Assembly (NCBI GenBank): GCA_012329085.1
Contig: JAAXQB010000232.1
Location: 1-7,784 of the forward strand
Direction of reading: 5' to 3'
From: Methanosarcinales archaeon
Lineage (GTDB): Archaea; Halobacteriota; Methanosarcinia; Methanosarcinales; Methanosarcinaceae
DNA: 7,784 bases
Shown here: positions 1 through 5,508 of the stretch, in pieces
Layout: each line of letters opens with the position of its first letter
How positions within the stretch are numbered: the stretch's first letter is position 1
Notes under the pieces: generated by a model
Databases searched by the model: none
The model's input: only the letters and a program-made list of their open reading frames with translations
What the model was told of the DNA's origin: nothing
Position numbers and translations under genes: made by a program

Positions 1-117
1 CTTTCTCAAAATGAAGATATAAATTTTTCTAAAGAAAGTTATGGGAGGGGTTGTTTTTTAAAAAAAGAAATGATTGATAACTTAGTAAAGGATAATAAAA
101 GAGTTTTTTATAAATAA
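1..117 (+). CDS. 3' end of an unidentified protein (5' truncated by window edge)
   Basis: Frame 1 is open from the first base to a TAA at 115-117, giving 38 residues that end in NKRVFYK. The other two + frames close within about 20 bases, so this is the only + strand frame that could continue from outside the window. The peptide is charged and lysine-rich (for example RGCFLKKEMIDNLVKDNK) with no motif I recognise. The stop codon lies inside the loop of a strong terminator hairpin, which supports a genuine gene end. The stretch is more AT-rich than the other coding regions here and short, so chance openness is possible. No function is proposed. Confidence 0.4.
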   Translation, partial: LSQNEDINFSKESYGRGCFLKKEMIDNLVKDNKRVFYK

Positions 118-131
118 CAAAAAACTCTTTT
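97..131 (+). terminator. Intrinsic terminator of the left-edge gene
   Basis: A perfect 13-bp stem is visible: AAAAGAGTTTTTT at 97-109 pairs with AAAAAACTCTTTT at 119-131, with a 9-base loop at 110-118 and a T-run reaching 133. The TAA of the partial left-edge frame falls in the loop. On the minus strand the stem is also followed by a short T-run (TTTTATT), so it may act in both directions and back up termination of the penicillin-binding protein transcript. Confidence 0.75.
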
Positions 132-134
132 TTA

Positions 135-302
135 ATTATTAATAAATCCTTAAGATTAAAAGTTGTTAGAGTAATAAAATATAAATCTTTTGAGAAAATG
201 TTAATTTTTGAAGAGATAAAAAATGTTATTCCAGATAAAAAAAGTTTAAAAGATATTGTAAATGTATATCGTAAATTTTATTAAATAGAAGACGAAAAGT
301 AA
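135..302 (+). pseudogene. Decayed C-terminal fragment of an ASCH-domain protein
   Basis: Frame 3 is open from 114 to a TAA at 282-284. From about 138 it reads like the C-terminal half of an ASCH domain (PUA-like fold, RNA-associated): LRLKVVRVIKYKSFEKML, then IKNVIPDKKSLKDI and VYRKFY. Family members typically show KSFEEML, NVLPG.KSIEEGV and YRKFY in this order, usually followed by an acidic stretch and YGV. Here the acidic stretch is still readable in frame after the stop, as IEDEK at 285-299, followed by a second TAA at 300-302. No N-terminal half and no plausible upstream start exist: the frame closes at 111-113 in the terminator hairpin. An ATG at 198 could at most give a 28-residue peptide. 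I read this as a truncated, stop-interrupted relic. The family call is from memory of the motif pattern. Confidence 0.55.
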
Positions 303-320
303 TAAAAGATTTTTATTACT
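298..320 (-). terminator. Probable terminator of the penicillin-binding protein gene
   Basis: A 10-bp perfect stem is present: AGTAATAAAA at 298-307 pairs with TTTTATTACT at 311-320 around a 3-base loop. It begins 12 bases past the TAG of the minus-strand penicillin-binding protein gene. Read on the minus strand the stem is followed by TTTTCG, a short U tract. Each arm holds a single G or C, so the hairpin is weak. Position and strand fit termination of that gene. Confidence 0.5.
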
Positions 321-331
321 GAAAGTTAAAA

Positions 332-2878
332 CTATAAAATCAAAAATTGTATTTTTTGAGAAGTTTTATTTAAAACAGAATCATAAACAACAACAACCAA
401 ATCAACCAAACCTTTTTTTGTGTTTATTTTTTCAGGAATAAAAGAAAAATCAAAAGGATAAGACCTTGATGATCCAATAAATAAATCATTTATATAAAAA
501 TCAACTTTATTTATTGGAAATTTCCCATCAGTTTTAATTTTAACTAAAATTCGTTCATTTTTGTTAAATATTGAACCAAAAATAGGTTCAACAATAGAAA
601 CACTGGGAAAAAATTCAGGCTTATGAACATCGTCATAGATTGTTGGTTTTTCAGTTGCTTCATTTTGATCAAACCCTTGTTCTATTACCCATTTTGAAAC
701 AGGGTATTCCCAAAGATTATATTGAGGATCGTCTTCAGGTGATTCAGGAATTTTTCCATTAGGATTATTTTTATAAACCCAATGTAAAATATTATGAATA
801 TTTGTAACAATTCGCTCCTCCGTTAATTCTTTTGGTGTATGTATTGTTGCTAAATTTCCAGAAATTGTGTCAATGTAGTATGTTTTACCACCCTTCCATA
901 TGCCACGCAATACTGGTTTAATATTTTCCTTATCTTGATAAGCAGGTTTTTCAAAGGATTTTTTAGGTACTAAAGCAAGAGCTTCTTTCATAAACTTATT
1001 CCACATTGGAGCAACAATAAATCCAGCAACTTTTTTATCCATAGATGAATTATCATTATTGCCAACCCATGCACCAACAGCTAAGTTTGGTGTATATCCG
1101 ATTATCCAAGCGTCTTTATAGTCATTAGTTGTTCCAGTTTTAACAGCAACATCTCTTTCTTTAAAATAAAGAAGAGATTGTGCTCCAAATGCGGGAGTTC
1201 TTGCCTTGTTATCAGATAAAATATCAGAAATTTGTAGTGCTACATTTTTTTCAACAACCCTTATTTCGTTTTTTTGGAAATATTCCAACACATTGCCGTT
1301 TCTATCTTCAATTCTTTTAATTGCTGAATATGGATTTCTTAATCCTTTGTTTGCAAAAACGGAATACGCGCTTGTCATCTCAAGCAGAGACACTTCACCA
1401 CCACCAAGAACAAGAGTTAAGCCGTATTGGTTTTTATTACCAAGGCTTGTAATACCTAGTCGTTGCGCCATTAAGAGCGAGTCATTAATACCAGTAAGAT
1501 ACAGGGCTTTAATTGCGGGTATGTTTATAGACTGAGCCAAGGCATCACGAAATGTTGTTGGTCCGCGAAATATATTATCGTAATTTCCAGGAGTATAGCA
1601 ATCATCAGGGTTAATTTCACTTGAAATAGGTACACCAAAAACATCACACATTGTATGAAACTGTGTCTCTACATCAAATACAGTCGTTTCTGGTGTATAT
1701 CCTTCTGAAAAAGCAGAAGCATATACAAACGGCTTAAAGGCAGAACCAGGTTGTCTTTTGCCGAGAGTTACATTGAAATTGCCTTCATTTTCAATGTTAA
1801 AATAATCACGAGAGCCAACCATAGCAAGAATGTGTCCGTTTTGGGGATTAATAACCACCATTCCAGCATTGTTTGCATTAAATTTTTCTTCATTTATTTT
1901 TCCATAATAAACAACAGCACCCTCTGCTATTTGTTGCATTTCATAATCAATCGTTGTTATAACCCTAAAACCATTATTTCTAATAGTGTCTTTGCCATAT
2001 TTTTGTTCAAGAGTTTCTTTTACCCACATAACAAAATGAGGAGCTTCAATACCAAAAACTTCTTGTGGTAAAAATACAACAACTTCTTTTTGTGCGTTAA
2101 TCTGTTCTTCTTTTGTTATAAAACCAAGATGGTACATACGCTCCAACACTAGATTTTTTCTGTATTTAAGTGAGTCTAAATTATTTCCATAAGGAGAATA
2201 AAATGTTGGTGCTTTTGGAAGAGAAGCTAAAAATGCAGATTCCGACAAACTAAGATTTTTTGCAGATTTTCCAAAAAAAGCACGACTTGCTTCTTCAACT
2301 CCATAAATATTTCCACCATAAGGAATTTCGTTTAAATAAAGAGTAAGAATTTCTTCTTTGCTTAACATTCGTTCAAGTTTTAATGAAAAAACCCACTCCT
2401 TAAGCTTTCTAGAGATAGTTTTTTCTGGTGTTAATACCACATTTTTTACGACTTGTTGTGTTATTGTGGATCCACCTTGTTCGAATCTTCCAGCAAAAAT
2501 GTTTACAATAAATGCCCTTAAAAATGATACTGGTTGTATGCCGTGATGGTTGTAAAAACCACCATCTTCTATTGCAATAGTTGCTTTTTTTATATAACTA
2601 GATATATTGTCTGGTGAAACAACTGTGCGTTTAATATTTTCATGAACATCATAAAGAACTATTTCACCAGTTCTATCATAAATTCTTGTTGACTCAGCAA
2701 TTTTTCTGTCTTTAAAAGTATCCAGACTAGGTAAGTCTATTGTTGAAAACCATAAAAAAAATAAACCCATTGTAAAAAACACAAAAGAGAAAAAAATAAC
2801 AACAACAATTTTAATTATATGAATTAATTTAGATTTTTTTTTATTTTTTTTACGCATACATATTACACTAAAACACAT
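332..2878 (-). CDS. Class A penicillin-binding protein (PBP1A-like, glycosyltransferase/transpeptidase)
   Basis: Bifunctional murein synthase that polymerises lipid II and cross-links stem peptides on the outer face of the membrane. The 848 residues show a lysine-rich N-terminus and one membrane segment (about 18-46). The GT51 glycosyltransferase follows, with EDGGFYNHHG (catalytic Glu104), GGSTITQQ (135-142), the second Glu161 in KLKEWVFSLKLE and YLNEIPYG (181-188). The transpeptidase has SAFK (nucleophile Ser379, Lys382), SIN (450-452) and KTGTT (580-584). All catalytic motifs are intact. A C-terminal extension of about 200 residues ends in a probable Ig-like beta domain (about 758-848). 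Cys411 and Cys427 bracket a loop and could form a disulfide. ATG at 2857 (Met8, before RKKNKKKSK) is an equally good or better start, giving 841 residues; neither start has a Shine-Dalgarno sequence. It stands alone after ruvC, with its own putative promoter and terminator. Family certain, exact subclass inferred. Confidence 0.95.
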   Translation of the reverse strand: MCFSVICMRKKNKKKSKLIHIIKIVVVIFFSFVFFTMGLFFLWFSTIDLPSLDTFKDRKIAESTRIYDRTGEIVLYDVHENIKRTVVSPDNISSYIKKATIAIEDGGFYNHHGIQPVSFLRAFIVNIFAGRFEQGGSTITQQVVKNVVLTPEKTISRKLKEWVFSLKLERMLSKEEILTLYLNEIPYGGNIYGVEEASRAFFGKSAKNLSLSESAFLASLPKAPTFYSPYGNNLDSLKYRKNLVLERMYHLGFITKEEQINAQKEVVVFLPQEVFGIEAPHFVMWVKETLEQKYGKDTIRNNGFRVITTIDYEMQQIAEGAVVYYGKINEEKFNANNAGMVVINPQNGHILAMVGSRDYFNIENEGNFNVTLGKRQPGSAFKPFVYASAFSEGYTPETTVFDVETQFHTMCDVFGVPISSEINPDDCYTPGNYDNIFRGPTTFRDALAQSINIPAIKALYLTGINDSLLMAQRLGITSLGNKNQYGLTLVLGGGEVSLLEMTSAYSVFANKGLRNPYSAIKRIEDRNGNVLEYFQKNEIRVVEKNVALQISDILSDNKARTPAFGAQSLLYFKERDVAVKTGTTNDYKDAWIIGYTPNLAVGAWVGNNDNSSMDKKVAGFIVAPMWNKFMKEALALVPKKSFEKPAYQDKENIKPVLRGIWKGGKTYYIDTISGNLATIHTPKELTEERIVTNIHNILHWVYKNNPNGKIPESPEDDPQYNLWEYPVSKWVIEQGFDQNEATEKPTIYDDVHKPEFFPSVSIVEPIFGSIFNKNERILVKIKTDGKFPINKVDFYINDLFIGSSRSYPFDFSFIPEKINTKKGLVDLVVVVYDSVLNKTSQKIQFLIL

Positions 2879-2902
2879 TTTAAATAGAAACTATATTTTA
2901 AA

Positions 2903-2911
2903 ATAATACCA
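2903..2911 (-). promoter_or_regulatory. Putative extended -10 promoter of the penicillin-binding protein gene
   Basis: Read on the minus strand, TGG-TATTAT forms an extended -10 (TGn followed by a hexamer one base off TATAAT). It lies 24 bases before the first ATG and 45 before the alternative ATG. No good -35 hexamer is seen at the right distance, as extended -10 promoters can tolerate. The same 11-mer, GTATTATTTTA, occurs at the putative pilB -10. AT-rich spacers produce such hexamers by chance, hence the modest score. Confidence 0.35.
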
Positions 2912-3087
2912 CAAAATGGAATGTTTGTTTTGCTTAAAAAATTAACTAATCTTATTTTTATGAAATAGAGATAATTTTAAGGCAGATACATTTTTAAAAA
3001 CAAGGCAATAAAAAGATTAATTAAAAGCAATAAGTGAATCGTAATAAAAATACCCAAAATAAATGAAGTTATTGTGTGAGGTAATTA

Positions 3088-3573
3088 TTAATAGTTATGT
3101 TTTGAAATAGCAAGGTGTGTGAGCCCAGCAGCTATTGCATCAACCTCATCATCATATTTAATTGTGTGTGGAATATGAATTAACCTATTTATCATTGCAA
3201 GAACCTCTTTTTTTGTTGCACGCCCATTTCCAGATACAGCCACCTTGATAGCAGAAGGGGAATATTCACCCACTGTAAGCCCAAGTTTACACGCCTCATA
3301 CAATACAACACCTCTTGCTTCAGATACATGCATTGCGGTTTTTTGGTTTGTGCTAAAAATTAATGTCTCTATAGAAATGTCGGTGGTTTTGTATTTGTTT
3401 ATAACACGCACCACTTCTGCACCTATGAGCACAAGTCTTTTATGAAAAGGAAGCTTTGCGCAAGTTTTAAAACACTCCGAAAACAACAACTTGTCTTTTT
3501 GATTAAAATCTCTTTCAATAACAGCAAAACCAACTCTTTCAAAACCAGGATCTATTCCAAGTACTCTTATCAT
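3088..3573 (-). CDS. ruvC: Crossover junction endodeoxyribonuclease RuvC
   Basis: Cytosolic dimeric nuclease that cuts Holliday junctions symmetrically after RuvAB branch migration, completing homologous recombination and fork repair. The 161 residues are the usual length for RuvC (about 155-190). The RNase H-like fold opens with LGIDPGFERVGFAVIE (acidic Asp8), continues with SIETLIF (Glu69) and ends with DDEVDAIAAGLTH (Asp142 and Asp145). These match the four catalytic carboxylates of the family (Asp7, Glu66, Asp138, Asp141 in E. coli). The start ATG overlaps the yebC TGA as ATGA (3570-3573), so translation is probably coupled to yebC and no separate ribosome binding site is needed. The product ends SKHNY-TAA. 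No convincing terminator is seen before the next gene. Confidence 0.95.
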   Translation of the reverse strand: MIRVLGIDPGFERVGFAVIERDFNQKDKLLFSECFKTCAKLPFHKRLVLIGAEVVRVINKYKTTDISIETLIFSTNQKTAMHVSEARGVVLYEACKLGLTVGEYSPSAIKVAVSGNGRATKKEVLAMINRLIHIPHTIKYDDEVDAIAAGLTHLAISKHNY

Positions 3574-4103
3574 ATTTTTACATTTACAAAAACATCTTGT
3601 ACATCATCATTTTCCTCAAGTTCATCTATTATTTTTTCTAACATAATGGTATCTTTTTTCGCAAGAGAAATTGTTGTTTTTGGAAGCCATTCCAATTCTT
3701 TTTTATCAAAATTCCAAACAACAGAGCCTTGCCCAGCAAGAGTTGCTCCGTTTTTTGTTAAAATATGTTTAATTTCTTGAGAAGTTCTATTATTATTATC
3801 AGTTAATCCATTAATAACCAATGCCGAGCCACCTGGTCCATATGCCTCATATACAACCGTAGACATTTGCAAAATATCCTTACCAACACCTCTTTTTATT
3901 GCGCGGTCTATATTGTCATTAGGCATATTTACAGACTTGGCTTTTTCAATAATCGCACGGAGCGTTGGTGAATTAATATCACCACATACTTTTTTTGATT
4001 CTAAAGAGAGTAATCGTGCTATTTTACTAAAAATTTTACTTCTTTTTGCATCAGTAATAGCTTTCTTGTGTTTTATTTTTGACCATTTATTATGTCCTGA
4101 CAT
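3570..4103 (-). CDS. yebC: YebC/PmpR/TACO1 family protein, short form lacking the middle domain
   Basis: The family was long annotated as DNA-binding regulators; the mitochondrial homologue TACO1 is a translational activator, and a ribosome-linked role is now favoured. The start is the canonical MSGHNKWSKIKHKKA, followed by DAKRSKIFSKIAR and the YEAYGPGGSALVI core. At 177 residues it is well below the usual 235-250. After GSVVWNFDKK (126-135), where family members run on into the DEDELMEAALEAGAEDV domain, this protein goes straight to ELEWLPKTTISL and the C-terminal LIDELEENDDVQDVF-type segment. About 55-65 residues are missing in frame, with no sign of a frameshift. It is first in a two-gene unit with ruvC (4-bp overlap), as often seen in bacteria. 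No Shine-Dalgarno is visible; a perfect TATAAT sits 17 bases upstream of the ATG. Confidence 0.92.
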   Translation of the reverse strand: MSGHNKWSKIKHKKAITDAKRSKIFSKIARLLSLESKKVCGDINSPTLRAIIEKAKSVNMPNDNIDRAIKRGVGKDILQMSTVVYEAYGPGGSALVINGLTDNNNRTSQEIKHILTKNGATLAGQGSVVWNFDKKELEWLPKTTISLAKKDTIMLEKIIDELEENDDVQDVFVNVKI

Positions 4104-4120
4104 ATTTTAATTTTATTAGA

Positions 4121-4126
4121 ATTATA
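4121..4126 (-). promoter_or_regulatory. Putative -10 box for yebC-ruvC
   Basis: A perfect TATAAT on the minus strand ends 17 bases before the yebC ATG, which would give a 5' leader of only about 10 bases. No TTGACA-like -35 is seen at 16-18 bases. A nearly leaderless mRNA would fit the missing Shine-Dalgarno sequence. In a 126-bp AT-rich spacer the hexamer could be accidental. Confidence 0.35.
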
Positions 4127-4229
4127 TACTTGTTGTATTTTCATTGTTTTTTATAGAAGACCATTTGGTGTGTGTTTGCGTAAATTTCTATAAATTACTC
4201 GCATATTTTAATCTATAGAAGCCTTAATT

Positions 4230-5252
4230 TTATAATAATTTTTCTTGCCTATCTTTTGGAATTTCGTGTCCAAGATGTTCATAAGCACGAACCGTTGCAA
4301 CTCTTCCTCTAGGAGTTCTCTCCATAAAACCTAATTGTATTAAATATGGTTCATAAACTTCCTCAATAGTTAGCGACTCTTCGGATAAAGATACAGCTAT
4401 TGTTGAAAGACCTACTGGGCCACCATTAAAATTATTTATAATTATTTCAAGTATTTTCCGATCAATTGAACCAAGCCCCATTTCGTCAATTTCAAGAAGA
4501 AGTAGGGTTTTATTTATTACACTTTTTGTAAGTGAGGTTTTTGTTATTTGAGCAAAATCACGACAACGCTTGAGAAGGTAATTTGCTGTGCGTGGAGTAA
4601 ATCGACTTCGTTTAGCAATTTCTCGAGCAGCCTCTTTCTCAATTTCTATATTAAGAATTTTTGCAGACCTTAAAACTATTTCAACGATTTCTTCTTCCGA
4701 GTAAAATTCAAGCCTAAATATTCCGCCAGAAAAACGGGAACGAAGAGGAGAGGAAAGTAGAGCTATTCTTGTTGTCGCTGCTATTAGTGTAAATGGAGAT
4801 AATTCAAGTTGTACAGTGCGAGCCGAAGGACCTTTTCCAATCATAATATCAAGAGTTCCAGATTCCATTGCTGGATACAAAACCTCTTCAATAAATTTAT
4901 TTAATCTGTGTATCTCGTCAATAAATAAAATATCTCCAGGAGAAAGGTTGGTTAAAACAGAAGCAAGGTCACTTACTTTTTCGATTGCTGGACCAGAGGT
5001 AGTTTTAATTTGACTGTTAGTTTCTCTTGCTATTAGATTTGCAAGAGTTGTTTTACCAAGTCCAGGTGGTCCATAAAACAGAAGATGTTCAGGACGGTGC
5101 CCCCTCTCTTGTGCTGCTGTCAAGAGTATGTGTAAATTTTCCTTAATACTCTTTTGTCCAACATATTCACTCCACGACAATGGACGAAGTGTGTTATCTA
5201 AAAGACCAGCAGTTTTTTCGCCATCACTATTTTTATGTGAACTACTTGACAT
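4230..5252 (-). CDS. ruvB: Holliday junction branch migration ATPase RuvB
   Basis: Hexameric AAA+ motor that, loaded by RuvA, pumps DNA through Holliday junctions in the cytosol. The 340 residues match the family length. After a short hydrophilic N-terminus comes LRPLSWSEYVGQ, then Walker A GPPGLGKTT (61-69, Lys67), Walker B LFIDEIH (Asp112, Glu113), sensor 1 AATTR (158-162), the arginine finger in SPLRSRF (168-174) and sensor 2 TPRTANYLLKR (Arg221). The C-terminal winged helix (about 265-335) carries GGPVGLSTIA and ERTPRGRVAT, the DNA-contacting region. All motifs are intact. It lies upstream of yebC-ruvC with a 126-bp gap; ruvA is not in the window. The start ATG is followed by SSSSHKNSDGEK and lacks a Shine-Dalgarno. 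A + strand promoter overlaps this start codon (5246-5274), so transcription in the two directions may interfere. Confidence 0.96.
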   Translation of the reverse strand: MSSSSHKNSDGEKTAGLLDNTLRPLSWSEYVGQKSIKENLHILLTAAQERGHRPEHLLFYGPPGLGKTTLANLIARETNSQIKTTSGPAIEKVSDLASVLTNLSPGDILFIDEIHRLNKFIEEVLYPAMESGTLDIMIGKGPSARTVQLELSPFTLIAATTRIALLSSPLRSRFSGGIFRLEFYSEEEIVEIVLRSAKILNIEIEKEAAREIAKRSRFTPRTANYLLKRCRDFAQITKTSLTKSVINKTLLLLEIDEMGLGSIDRKILEIIINNFNGGPVGLSTIAVSLSEESLTIEEVYEPYLIQLGFMERTPRGRVATVRAYEHLGHEIPKDRQEKLL

Positions 5253-5274
5253 ATATTCTTTTATGTGCTAAATT
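5246..5274 (+). promoter_or_regulatory. Putative sigma70 promoter of the + strand structured RNA
   Basis: TTGACA at 5246-5251 is a perfect -35. After a 17-bp spacer, TAAATT at 5269-5274 is a 4-of-6 -10 preceded by TGC, an extended -10. Transcription would start near 5281, 28 bases before the closing stem of the RNA at 5309. The -35 overlaps the ruvB start codon on the other strand. The only gene-like object downstream on this strand is the folded RNA. Confidence 0.55.
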
Positions 5275-5294
5275 ATTAATAGTTTGATTCGCAA

Positions 5295-5428
5295 CAGCTT
5301 TTAGTAATAAGTAATATGCGATACATAAGTCTCTAAGCGTTAATATGTTTTTTTTCGAGGAATTTTTGGTGTCCTGTTTTTACGGGGTTTTACTGAGTAT
5401 ATCCTTAGAAAAAATTTCAGCTTTTAGT
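5295..5428 (+). repeat. 11-bp exact direct repeat, leader copy and internal copy
   Basis: CAGCTTTTAGT occurs at 5295-5305, just before the closing stem of the structured RNA, and again at 5418-5428 inside it. The internal copy supplies the 5' arm (CUUUUAG) of the small hairpin 5421-5442. The leader copy could compete for the same 3' arm (CUAAAAAG) if transcription starts near 5281. Confidence 0.6.
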
Positions 5429-5477
5429 GTAGTGCTAAAAAGTGTCTTTTAGAGACTTGTGTATCGTATTTTATTTT
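5309..5477 (+). ncRNA. Structured non-coding RNA, 6S-like architecture (candidate)
   Basis: No frame in the 256-bp pilB-ruvB gap looks coding. On the + strand, 5309-5337 pairs with 5448-5476: 22 contiguous pairs (5316-5337 with 5448-5469), one U.U mismatch, then 6 more. The wobbles G5311.U5474, G5318.U5467, U5326.G5459 and G5337.U5448 become A.C mismatches on the minus strand, so the + strand is the RNA. Inside lies an unpaired 5' strand with a U8 run (5338-5359). The apical arm (5360-5367 with 5410-5418, one bulge) carries hairpins 5371-5376/5383-5388 and 5393-5397/5404-5408, again with G.U pairs. A small hairpin (5421-5427/5435-5442) sits on the 3' side of the bubble. The 3' end is UUUUAUUUU. 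Closing stem, large bubble with 3'-side hairpin and apical arm at about 170 nt recall 6S RNA, the RNA polymerase decoy. Signature motifs of SRP RNA, tmRNA and RNase P RNA are absent. A dead transposon-derived palindrome is the main alternative. RNA status is moderately likely; the 6S identity is a guess. Confidence 0.55.
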
Positions 5478-5494
5478 AAAAAATTAAAATAAAA
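5469..5494. repeat. A/T-only 11-bp hairpin between pilB and the structured RNA
   Basis: TTTTATTTTAA at 5469-5479 pairs perfectly with TTAAAATAAAA at 5484-5494 around AAAA. It begins 14 bases past the pilB TAG and overlaps the 3' end of the + strand RNA. It could help end transcription arriving from either side, but it contains no G.C pair and is not followed by a clean T-run on either strand. Confidence 0.45.
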
Positions 5495-5508
5495 ACACAA
5501 CCAAAAAA

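Noticed and set aside
1206..2546. Several + strand open frames of 60-110 codons inside the PBP gene, with similar ones inside ruvC, yebC, ruvB and pilB
   Set aside because: They are antisense shadows of strongly conserved genes. Their translations show no domain and they have no start signals.
2977..3057. A minus-strand frame from a TTG giving a 26-residue hydrophobic peptide (GIFITIHLLLLINLFIALFLK) between ruvC and the PBP gene
   Set aside because: T-rich spacer sequence reads as Leu/Ile/Phe by composition. There is no ATG at the start, no ribosome binding site, and a stop lies just upstream.
3570..3573. Possible UGA-to-glycine recoding as in Absconditabacteria/Gracilibacteria
   Set aside because: yebC ends naturally at a TGA overlapping the ruvC ATG, and none of the long genes contains an internal in-frame TGA.
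4160..4169. Small palindrome ACCATTTGGT and repeated TATAGAAG in the ruvB-yebC spacer
   Set aside because: The stem is only 4 bp, no T-run follows, and octamer repeats are common in this AT-rich spacer. It is not a convincing terminator or operator.
5309..5477. The 169-bp palindromic element read as a MITE or IS end pair
   Set aside because: There is no clear target-site duplication at the outer ends, the arm differences all give G.U on one strand, and inner hairpins are present. This cannot be fully excluded without a copy-number search.
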